Position numbers and translations under genes: made by a program. Below, piece after piece: positions 55,145 through 64,000 of a DNA stretch of 64,000 nt. Numbering within the stretch: position 1 is the stretch's first letter; the number at the start of each line of letters is the position of its first letter. Location: positions 310,001-374,000 of the forward strand of contig JAGTJM010000018.1 in the NCBI GenBank assembly GCA_020747015.1, written 5' to 3'. This stretch comes from Pyrenochaeta sp. MPI-SDFR-AT-0127. Its lineage: Eukaryota; Ascomycota; Dothideomycetes; Pleosporales; Cucurbitariaceae. The notes under the pieces were generated by a model, which was not told the DNA's origin, searched no databases, and saw nothing but the letters and a program-made list of their open reading frames with translations.

Positions 55145-55802
55145 AACAAAGGTGAATTGAAGGGAGATTGTTGCAAAGGTACCTGTTGACTGGTTGATGA
55201 TTGTAGGTGCCACAATTAAGCCACCAGGTGAGACGTACCAAACGGATCAGACGGATTTGAGACGTACCGAGAGCAAAGAAATGGAGTGCTCGTGATCCTG
55301 GATATAATCAACGTAATTTGGTGAGCATGTACAAATTTAACGATGGGGGGCTTGTATGTAGTATACATTTGTAGTGGTAATAACATACCGATTGATCGCT
55401 TCATTTTTGATGACCTAGCCATTGGTGGTCCACCATTATCAAGTACTATCTCAATGCGTTCTCATTGTCTAGGATCCATAAGTGGAAAGCTGCGTGTTTC
55501 CGAATCGAGAATAGCTATTTGATAGTGTCAGCCACATAGGGTTTGAGAAGAAACTCACATACACAACCCACGTTATAATTATCCCGGCAGACTGGACATT
55601 GAATACCGTATATTGTGAACCCGAGGATCTAAGCAATGGCACTGGACGAGCAGAGGACGCACTCGCTTAAGACAGCGCGTACACGTATCGCAGGCGGCAT
55701 GCAGATGGGGGCCGAAACTGGACGACATATCATCCCATGTAGTCCACCTAGAAGAATCGCAACTATCCGTCACTCACCAACATCTACACAGCATCAACAG
55801 CC
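55145..55802. other. Intergenic, no gene seen
   Basis: 658 bases between two plus-strand genes; promoter side of the second HET gene. The frame at 55636-55890 overlaps the HET start in another phase and is a shadow. Confidence 0.5.
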
Positions 55803-57978
55803 ATGGAAGGACAAATCTTCACTCTTGCAAAATACTACGACGATCCGGATTGCTTTCCAGACACCACCAAAGGAGCTACAGAACGCCTGACCAGCGCGCT
55901 GGAGAAGAGTGATGGCACGCCCGAGACACGCTTGCTTGCCGTGTACGATGACCTGGAGAAAGATTCTCGAGAGAAATACCAGCAGCACCAGATATTATTG
56001 GTGTCCGCCATCATTGCGGGCGAAAACGCTCTTACCATCGTTCCCAAGTACGGAAAGGAATGGCAAGCCATCACATTGAGTCTCGCAGCTCTGCTCGTAC
56101 GACGCTCATACTGGACCGGAGTAAGGTATATGCCTGATCTAGACCTTGCGCTTGCCCTTGTGAAGGACCTGCTCGATCAGCATGTCGATGCAAGAACACG
56201 CGCTACTGCATCGTGCAAGCAGAGCGCCATGTTTGAGGAGAAGTGGGAGCGAACGCGCGATGAAGATATCCTCCGGGAAGCTATCCAGCATTTGGATAAT
56301 GCGTGTGCGTTGACTGAAGGCGAAGAGCTTGATTCGTTAAACATGAGCGCTGCGTGTCTGCGCTTCAAACTCGATCAAACGGCGCTGAAGTGTATCTTAC
56401 AGATCCCTCTCCCTCAGCTCCCAACTACACCCGTTTCGTTTACCAAAGTGGCGCGCAAGAAGTATCGCTTCATCGATGCGCGTAGCCTGGCTGCCGGTGA
56501 TAGCCTTCGCGTGCTGGAATTCGACCACCTGCCACTGCAGCGCTATGTCGCGCTTTCATATGTATGGCGCGGCTCGCACGATAGGAGTTTAGAGCAGTCG
56601 AATGTTGATACTATGACCATTGAAGGCGCAGTCGGCGCCGATCCAATCTCAATCGATGTCTTGATTACCATCTGCGCTTGTCTTGCAAAGCTGGAGTGTG
56701 ACTTGCTCTGGCTGGATGGAGTTTGTAAGTCTTCATTGCCCCCATGGATGAAAATTGGATGATTGGATCTGATACTGAAACCCAGGCATAATTCAAAATG
56801 ATGACGAAGATAAAGGATGGCAGATTCAAAACATGTTCAACATCTACAAGCATTGCAAGCAATGTCTCGTCCTCCCCGGTGGACTCTCACGTCTCGTTCA
56901 AATCACCGAGCCAACATCGTGGATCCACCGAGCATGGACGCTGCAAGAAGCCGTTGTCCCAGAGTCCGCCAAGTGCCTGTTTTCTTGGACTCGTGGCAAC
57001 ACGAATCTGCAGTCGCACTTCCCCTGCGTCCTGCAGGAAGTCGAAGCAGGCAAATCTGCCATGGCTGATCTTCGCTGGCTGCTCATGATAAGCCTGCGTG
57101 GTGAAGTCCGCGTGCTTTGTCCTCCGACTGCACCATGGGACAATGCTAATCAGGAAATGATCACGGTCAGATTGTTGGTTGATACTCATGAGCACGGCCA
57201 GGCTTCAGCTCTTCTAGGCGCCATTGACCACCGTGGGCGTGAGGGAATGGGTAATGCCATCTGGCGATCTGCACTTACACGTGTGGCCATGCGCCCTGCA
57301 GACACTGTGTTCAGCATCATGGGTCTCTTCGGCGTCTCCCTGGACCCTCTCCTATTCTCCCCCACGGATCGAAAAGGCGCAACTATCGCGCTGATGCAAG
57401 CCATGCTGCGTAACGGCGCGCGCGCAGAATGGCTAGGTGCAGCACAACGCATGCAAATCAATGCTGATATTCCCACGCTACCCGTCTTCCCCACAATGGG
57501 CACTGGGGGAAGTGCCCTCGTGACAACAGAAGAGGGCGAGGTGCCCATCTCGGATCTCATGGGCGATGCGTGGTGGCGCCTCGATGGCGCGCCGTTAGGC
57601 GACATGGACGACAAAGGTGCTCTGACTATGCATGTAAAAGCGCTTTCCATCCGACGAGATCAGCAAACCAAAGCAGATCTCGAGGTACGTCCAGAGGGGT
57701 ATGCAATCTGGGACGGGAAACCGCTCGGAATGAATGTGTGGTACACTGCCTCCTCAGAGCAGGAACCACCGTTTATACTACAGCTCGGGCGCAAGGAGCG
57801 GTACAGTAACGGCGCATATCCGATGATGCAGAGTTCCAGGCCGTATCTTGTTATGCTTGTCAAGGGAGCAGGATCGGGATCGGTGAGGAATCTGGGGTAT
57901 GCAGACGTCAGTCAAGAAATCCTTGATTTGCCAGGTTGGGCGGAGCGGAAAATCGTCATTGCTGCTGCAGGGGGCTGA
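55803..57978 (+). CDS. HET-domain (heterokaryon incompatibility) protein
   Basis: Exons 55803-56724 and 56786-57978, joined by a 61-base GT-AG intron, encode 704 residues. The first 200 residues are helical and hydrophilic with no known domain. The HET region then carries YVALSYVWRG (near residue 248), LLWLDGVCIIQND (rebuilt across the intron) and HRAWTLQEAVVP (near residue 352). A long C-terminal part has no repeats, ankyrin or NTPase motif. The LSYVWR in place of LSYVWG is a small change to the first block. It probably acts in allorecognition and programmed cell death, as known for the family. It differs in N-terminus and intron positions from the HET gene at 45231-47631, so it is not a recent duplicate. 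Confidence 0.93.
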
Positions 57979-59236
57979 GACACAAGTAGTGTAGTTCAAT
58001 GATAGATCTAAATATCTCTTATTCATAGCTTCAGAAGTCTTCGGCTAGGCTGACAGCTGTATCGCGTGCAGAAATTCAGAGCCGAATTGAAGGGCTACAC
58101 AGGGAGACGTAACGAGCATTGGTAATGATATGTTTGGGAGAACGCGGCACTGCTAGATGGGTGAGGGGGAAGACAATAGTAGTAGTTGAGACTGGTTGGA
58201 TGGGCGGATAGAGATGTGCAGAGCTATAGTGAAGTGCAGGATGGTAAGGCATGGGGCGTGTAGGACATGGCACATTTCGGTCATGAGAATGATTTAGTTC
58301 TGGACGATAATGTGGATGAGACAGGAAATAGGTTTAGATTTACAATGTAAGTGACTTGGATGTACATACATAGACACGCCTTGGCTCAGCAACAAACCCA
58401 ATGCAAATTCAGAAAGCATTTTAGTATTGAACGTGAACATCTTCATTCGCAACTCACGTATACGTACACCACATTACCATCACTATCGCCACTCCTCGGC
58501 TCTCAGTGCGCTCCACGATGAGAAAAAGTAAGCATGAACAAATATCCTATGATTGCAGGTCCGTCTCTAAGCCGTCCATGCAGTCGCCCTATTGTTGCCG
58601 TAGACTCGAAGCAAAAGGGGGAAACCCGACCACCAAATTTCTTTCAGAAATACACGTGCCGGAAAGGAAAGCCAGGAAGACGTCAACGAGTTTGACAAAC
58701 GTCCGCGACGCCAAAGAGCCCTAATTTTGGACCCCAAAAGGAGGAATGTGAAGAAAGACCGGTGTAGAAACGCCAGAACACCAGCCAGATGGTTCCACCA
58801 TATGTACACTATATGAAGACAGGTTACTGAATGAAATAGACAACATCGAATCATCAACGAGAAGGTTCGTGTCGCATAGCCGGCTTTCCTTGTGCCTCCC
58901 GCCATCCAACCCAAAAAGGAAAGGTACGAGATGTATTTTGGTGTCCGAGAAGTGTTGCGTTCCCTGATGTGAAGACGATGGAAGGGTGACGTACGCCAAG
59001 CGCCAAACCATGCATCTTGACAATTGACGACGATGCGTCAGAGGAAGAAGGAATGGGGGAGAAGATGCGGTAAATTACAAAGGTCGTAAGGTCGTCGGTA
59101 TCGTGGAGGCTGCAAGTGCCGCACGCCATGATCGCAGTCAAGGACCATGACTAGAGCGGTCCGAGGTGCAACATGGCACACTCAGATGAGCAAGTCGACT
59201 TCCAGTTTGCTTACCTGGAAGCGAGTGAGCGACTGT
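57979..59236. other. Convergent 3' intergenic region
   Basis: About 1.26 kb between the HET gene (plus) and the bZIP gene (minus). It probably includes a long 3' untranslated region of the bZIP gene. Short frames on both strands show no features. Confidence 0.5.
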
Positions 59237-61247
59237 CTAGAATTTCGGCGGATAGTGCGCGTTTTCTTGTTCGGCAGCACTCGGCATCCTGGGGGGTGGG
59301 TATACGAACCGGTTCATCATTTGGCCTGGCTGCATGGGCATCATGTGAACGCCGTTGGGTTGCATCTGAGCAATGCCGTAGGGGTTCTGATGATTCATGT
59401 CACTTCCAAGGAAGTTGTTCATAGCAGCACCATGTAGACCTTGGGCCTGTGAGACCGGGCAGTCCTTGTGGGCAAGAAGCAACGTCTTGAGGTTGACAAT
59501 CTCCTCGCGGAGTTGAGTGACTGTAGCGGAGAGAGCATCGTTCTCGGTGCTAAACAGCTCAACCTTTGCCTGTAGGTTGGCCAACCATTGCTTCTTACGC
59601 TGGCGACATTTAAGCGCAGCGACTCTGAAAACACGTCAGGGCTGTGCAAAGTGGGAGGGGAGAGATGTACTTGCCTGTTTCTTTCGAGAAAGTTCTTACG
59701 CTTCTCTTCGTCGGTCATCTTCCTGCCTTTGCTGTCGTATTCCTCTTCTTTGATGTTGTTCTCATCATCCGAATCGTCCTCCATCTCATCACCAATGGAT
59801 GGAGCAGCATTGCTCTTCTTCCTTCCTCCTTTGGGAGCGTCGTCAGCCTTACGCTTGGTACCAGCAGCTTGTTTGCCGTTAGCGGCACCCTTCTTCGCAC
59901 GTGAGCGCGTGGCTGTCTTGGTTTGCTCACTCTGGCCGCTCTCCGAGAAGTCACCCGTCTCGGCAGACTGGATGCTGTTGATAGATCCCTTGGTATCACG
60001 ACGAGCATGGTTGGGGTTGACAGGCTGGACAGGCATGTGGCCAGCGTTCATCGATTGCTGTTGCGGAGGCATCGAGAAGGCTGGCTGACCGTTACGGGCG
60101 CCGCCATTCTGACTTGCAAAGGAGAGAAGATCATTAGCCGCACTACTGACGTCATGATTCGCATATGGGTCGTTTTGGGTGCGCTGCTGCTGTTGTTGTT
60201 GGAAATTGTTTTGCCGATCCATTCCTGCGACTACCGCTTCGGGTTGCGACGTCGGGGCGCTGGTTGTTGGTTTGCTATGGTTAGCCTGGGCGGCTGCGCG
60301 TAAAGCCGACTGTTGGAAATCAGCAGTGCCAGGTGTGACGCCGGCACTTTGAAGGTTGAAGATGGCCTGAGTATTAGGGCTGGGCGCCGGGAACATGGAC
60401 CCTCCGCCGCCAGGTGTCAGGCCGGTGCGAAGGGAGGACTCGTTGGGCGTAGGGAAGCCCCTAAACGACTCGCTGAAGTAGTCGGTCTGGCCTGTAGGTC
60501 CACTAAGCATAGCAGGGCTCAAGGGGCCTGCGCGCAACGACTGCCAGCCAGGGGTGATACCTGGCAGTGGTGAAGGTGACGTAATGTTGGCGACGGGTGG
60601 AAGAACAGTCCGCCCACCAGGTGTCTCTACGGCGTTGGGATTGCCGCCAAAGGACTGCTCAAAGACGTTTGGCTCCAGCGAGAAGGGATTGTGGACCGTG
60701 TTGAAGTAGTCTGGTGTATCACCAGTCGTTGAGGGCGCGGGCTTTGGTGGAGGAGCCAGCGGTTGCGCATTTGTCGGCGCAGGCTTGACGTCTGTGTTGC
60801 TGACCGCTTCCGTAGTACTAGCTGTTCTGCGGATTAGCATGTTGTTGCGGTGGAGGTATATGACATGCGGCGACACAAACGATGGAAGGTCGATTGCGAG
60901 GAGGGGATGACTTACGTTGCTGATCTTTGCCAACAGTCTCGACCTTTGTGGGCTCTGTGGGCGACACCATGGTTAGTCATACTTTTCGCAATGCGATAAT
61001 AGTACAGAGACAATGAGACAATAGGGCGAGCCGCGCACACTGGCGCACACTGGACACAGACAAGACAAGGACAGTGAAGGAGTGGGCAGCGGCACAAAGG
61101 GGGCGAGGCAGTGGTCCAAGGGGCAACGGCGAGGGCATACACACCTTCAGTCTTAGTCACGACAGGAAGACTATTTTTACGGTCCTTTGGGGAGGACATC
61201 TTGGAGTTGTGGGGGGAGGTTCGCGCAGCTTGAGTTGCGGCAGCCAT
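59237..61247 (-). CDS. atf1: ATF/CREB bZIP transcription factor (Atf1/AtfA type)
   Basis: Stress-responsive nuclear regulator, target of the Hog1/Sty1 MAP kinase in other fungi. Exons 61247-61145, 60954-60916, 60821-59675 and 59624-59237 give 558 residues. The N-terminal half holds the Pro/Ser-rich Aft1-type regions (TPDYFNTVHNPFSLEPNVFEQSF and GITPGW followed by TDYFSESFRGFPTP), a short polyglutamine run (about NNFQQQQQQ) and a Lys-rich acidic stretch. The basic region FLERNRVAALKCRQRKKQW and zipper (VELFSTENDALSATVTQL) are near residues 425-485. The third intron (59625-59674) begins GC, not GT, and splits the basic region; only this splice restores NRVAALKCRQR. Likely MAPK sites are SP/TP motifs in the N-terminal half. 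A CRE palindrome lies upstream, so autoregulation is possible. Confidence 0.95.
60147..60154. promoter_or_regulatory. CRE palindrome TGACGTCA within atf1 coding region
   Basis: An exact ATF/CREB palindrome inside exon 3. It may be chance coding sequence. Noted because a second perfect copy lies upstream of the same gene and a TGACGTAA variant is at 60577-60584. Confidence 0.3.
60181..60205. repeat. CAG/CAA run encoding polyglutamine
   Basis: Triplet-type repeat on the minus strand inside the Atf1-type gene, coding for six Gln followed by a few others. The run can vary in length between strains. Confidence 0.6.
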
Positions 61248-62794
61248 GCTTTGGGGTGGTGACGTAGCAGGAGTGTCTTGGGGGCGACCGCTGGGGTGGT
61301 ACTCGGGCCTAAACTCTCTTCTCTCCACACACGACTTGTCTCGGTCTTGGAGGCGCGCGCAGGGCGTTGGGGCTCGAGTCGCGAGTGTCCTGTTTCGGAA
61401 ACGGAAAGATCGTCAGCGCGCATTCAATATAGCGATGCGAGATGGCGCTGCTGGTTGATGCGACACGCTGGGTGCGGATGGAGCGCGATGCGAGGGCTGT
61501 CGCAGGCGGTTTGGGGGGGGGGGAGGGACGTGGCAAAAAGTGACCGCCGTCGCAGCAGCACCAGCGGCAGCGACGACAGCACCACACTGACTACGTACCT
61601 GAGGGAGAGGGATTGAGTGCGCAAATGCGGGGTAGGCCTGTTCAGTCCGATATTGATGGGTATTATTTGACCGCCGCCAGCGAGGTTGCGGTGATGGTGC
61701 GCGTGCTGGTCGAAGTTCGACAGTGACGTCAAGCCCCTGGAATGACGCTGGCAGCCGACGCAGACCTTTCAACACACGACGCGCTGGTATACAAGACCCC
61801 AAGAGGCGCTGCTGCTCTGGGTCTGATGGGGGGGCAGATGCGTTCCTTTGGAACTCAATGAGGCTCTTCGCAGCTGGGACGGGGATTGTGCTTGGGCGTG
61901 GAACAATGACAGTGAGGCGTTCGCGATGAGGTCAGAGGGCAGGACGAGCGAGCAATTTCTGGGAGTGACGCAGCCTTTTGCCAAGCGGGATAACGTGATT
62001 TCTTGGTTCATAATCAACCCGCCCGCCTGCCGCCAATCACCGCCCAGCGCTGCTTCACCGCTGTCCGCTGACGCTGATCGCCTCCCCTTTTGGCTCGCTT
62101 GACCTGTGCGAGCCGACCTGAGCGGACCCGGGCCATATTCCCGCTGTCGAAGAAGCTGAACAACCAAAAGTCTGTCTTGTTGTTGAGTAGTCTTGTAGTG
62201 ACTGCTATCAAAGTGTATATCGCTGTCCGTCGAGTCGTCAACTCCTCCATGTTGCGTGTCTTGTCTCAACTCACCCCCTGGCGCTATTGAATCGGTGACG
62301 ACGACCTTTCCGCGGTGCGCGAGGCTGCTGGGGTAGACGGCCGTCCACGGCATTCTGCCCGTTTTGCCAGATGCCGGGCCCAATAGGGCGTTGCGTAGAA
62401 CATTCGATGTCTAGGCATTTCCCCGATCCATGTACCAACGAGTGGTGTCGGCTAGCCAAACGTCAATAGACAACCCTCGCTAGTTCTGACAACCTTACCA
62501 ATCGCTCGGCCTTGGAATAGGGCACTTCTCTTTTAGGCATCTCGCGTACTGGTCAAGTGTAGAGCTCAGGTTTGCCGGATTTGCTGTCTGTCATCCATGA
62601 GCATTGATGTGCCGTAGTTGCATTCACGAGGTATAGATCATGGTGATTGGAGAATGGCATCTTCGTAGATTGGTCCATGGTATCTCATGCTTGGCTATCT
62701 CGCAACTTCTGGAGCCATTCACATTCTGCCCCCAAGTATCGTCATATCCAGTAGAACCAGGCCCCCCCAACAGACTACGCTACACCCTCTCCCA
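61248..62794. other. Long upstream region of atf1
   Basis: About 1.5 kb between atf1 and the 3' end of the hydroxyisourate hydrolase gene. It holds the TGACGTCA at 61724-61731, a run of eleven G at 61513-61523, and no supported gene. The long leader is consistent with a heavily regulated stress gene; that is inference. Confidence 0.5.
61724..61731. promoter_or_regulatory. CRE palindrome TGACGTCA upstream of atf1
   Basis: Exact full CRE, 477 bases upstream of the atf1 start codon. Atf1/AtfA-type bZIP proteins bind this palindrome, so it could mediate autoregulation or control by another ATF/CREB factor. Only the match is seen. Confidence 0.5.
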
Positions 62795-63310
62795 TCATGA
62801 CCCTCTATACGTGGTATACCCAAACGGCCCCAGCAGCACAGGCACATGGTAATGCTCCCCCTTGGCCTCCTGCCTAACCACAAACTTGACCTCGACCTCG
62901 GGAAAGAAAGTCTTGACATTGCGCTCTCCAAAGTAATTCTCCGTATCAAACGTCAAGCTGTACTTTTGGTCTCCATGCTGTGCAAACACGTCTTCGAGCG
63001 TTGCAGTCGCGAAGGGCGTGCTGGCCTTCCAGCTCGTCACGCGTCCGTCGCCGTTGGTCGTGCCGCTGAACTTTGTCGCGCTGGAGAGATCCGAGCCCGA
63101 GGATGGGGTGTGCAGGGTGAGTGTGACGGGTATCGAGGCGGCAGGCCGACCGAGCGTTGTGTCGAGGACGTGGCATGTAATCGGCGGCTTCTTCTCCGTC
63201 GCCATGGTCTTGTTGTTGCTGCTCGAATTCGAACTTGACTTTGAACTCGCTCGACTGTCGAATTGGTATGCTAGAGCTTCGATACGCTGGTTTGCGTTGG
63301 AGGAGGGCAT
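62795..63310 (-). CDS. 5-hydroxyisourate hydrolase (transthyretin-like), PTS2-bearing form
   Basis: Hydrolyses 5-hydroxyisourate to OHCU, the second step of urate breakdown. An intronless frame of 171 residues from ATG 63310. The core starts near residue 36 (ATG 63205, MATEKKPPITCHVLD) and has the CHVLDTTLGRPA block, NGDGRV and the C-terminal EHYHVPVLLGPFGYTTYRGS, which ends with the family's YRGS signature. The 35 residues before are Ser/Asn-rich and contain RIEALAYQF at residues 9-17, which fits the refined PTS2 peroxisome signal exactly. Peroxisomal HIU hydrolases with PTS2 are known in mammals and plants. If translation started at Met36 the product would be cytosolic. No neighbouring urate-pathway genes are present. 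Confidence 0.94.
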   Translation of the reverse strand: MPSSNANQRIEALAYQFDSRASSKSSSNSSSNNKTMATEKKPPITCHVLDTTLGRPAASIPVTLTLHTPSSGSDLSSATKFSGTTNGDGRVTSWKASTPFATATLEDVFAQHGDQKYSLTFDTENYFGERNVKTFFPEVEVKFVVRQEAKGEHYHVPVLLGPFGYTTYRGS

Positions 63311-64000
63311 GCGAAGAGCTCTCGAGTGCAGCTATCAAGTGAAGCTTAAGCTTGAGCTTGGGCTTGGATAGCTCTACAGCCCCAAGACGAAAGTATGAGT
63401 AACGTAGATCCTCTCGACTTGGGACGTTATACGTGAGGAAATAGCGACAGAAAGCGAATTCAATAGAAGACCTAACAAAGTCGCAAAAAAAGGGGGGAAT
63501 AAGTTGAACAATCGCAAAGCTATGAAGAAGTAAAAAGAAAAAGAGCAATCCACAAGTCTACCTCATCCTGCTGCCCCTCTATCAAAGCTTCCCCCACGAA
63601 CCAAAAGAAACATCGGAGCCCTCCGACAAACACCCCCTCGTCCTCGCCGATCACCGCACGAGCAACTTACCCTCTCCACGCCCAACGTCTCCGCGCTCCA
63701 CTCTACGTTTCGGTGCGCACGGTCTCTACTCTCGAATGTCACAACCCAAGTTCGTTCGTTGAACCTGTTTATAGCAATTGCACAAAAGGAGTACACACAC
63801 ACACATACAAACACTGTTTAGTGCATTCGTGCTACTTTCTTGCTTTGCGGAAAGAGGCATGGCATGAAACAGACCGTCTTATTGCCTGCTCAATAGGGTG
63901 GGTTGATAATGTTTCACCATACGCATAGATCCGTGCTTTCGACGACTTGAACATGTCAAAAATAGTCATGTTCGCTTGGAGATGCTGCTGCTTGTGGGAA
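63311..64000. other. Right edge: promoter of hydroxyisourate hydrolase gene
   Basis: About 690 bases with a (CA)n-type microsatellite at 63792-63806 and no supported gene. Short frames on both strands only. Confidence 0.5.
63792..63806. repeat. (CA)n microsatellite
   Basis: Short run of CA dinucleotides interrupted by ACATAC-like units. Simple repeat with no other feature. Confidence 0.6.

Overview
The window reads as nuclear DNA of a filamentous ascomycete (Pezizomycotina). Its genes have short GT-AG introns of about 45-60 bases, often with a CTAAC-type branch site. It carries the fused five-domain AROM polypeptide, HET-domain incompatibility genes, an ATF/CREB-type bZIP regulator of the Atf1/AtfA class and small secreted cysteine-rich proteins. 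The protein sequences look most like Dothideomycetes/Pleosporales. That placement is my inference; no marker gene in the window proves it. I saw no tRNA, rRNA, CRISPR array or intact transposon.

Layout. At 0-7.4 kb: a small PPxY protein, a seven-helix SAT4/Pth11-like membrane protein, and a PRPP synthetase subunit with seven coding exons. At 7.4-15 kb: a gene-poor stretch holding one secreted cysteine-rich protein, a frameshifted HET-domain relic and a small serine-rich protein. At 15-27.3 kb: a minus-strand run of isocitrate lyase, a DUF1365 membrane protein, an MFS transporter, an F-box protein and a second MFS transporter. At 27.3-33 kb: another gene-poor stretch with a second secreted cysteine-rich protein and a pyroglutamyl-peptidase. 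At 33.7-38.5 kb: the AROM gene, with a perfect Gcn4/CpcA-type site 158 bases before its start. At 39-44 kb: a large basic S/T-P-rich protein and NADP-isocitrate dehydrogenase. At 45-58 kb: two HET-domain genes enclose an unrecognised acidic protein, a secreted M14 carboxypeptidase, an unusual Rho-like GTPase and an auxin-efflux-carrier family protein. At 59-63.4 kb: the Atf1-type bZIP gene and 5-hydroxyisourate hydrolase.

How they fit together. The conserved genes are mostly primary metabolism: shikimate pathway, PRPP, glyoxylate shunt, isocitrate to 2-oxoglutarate, and urate breakdown. Several products probably work in peroxisomes or mitochondria. The hydroxyisourate hydrolase carries a PTS2-like N-terminus, and the isocitrate dehydrogenase has a presequence followed by an internal start. 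Accessory genes (HET genes, secreted proteins, HET relic) lie between them. I found no secondary-metabolite or defence cluster. The most notable details are in gene structure and protein motifs: a four-base first coding exon and a 19-base exon in the PRPP synthetase gene, a GC-AG intron splitting the bZIP basic region, a Rho-like GTPase lacking the DTAGQ motif, and perfect CRE palindromes at the Atf1-type locus.
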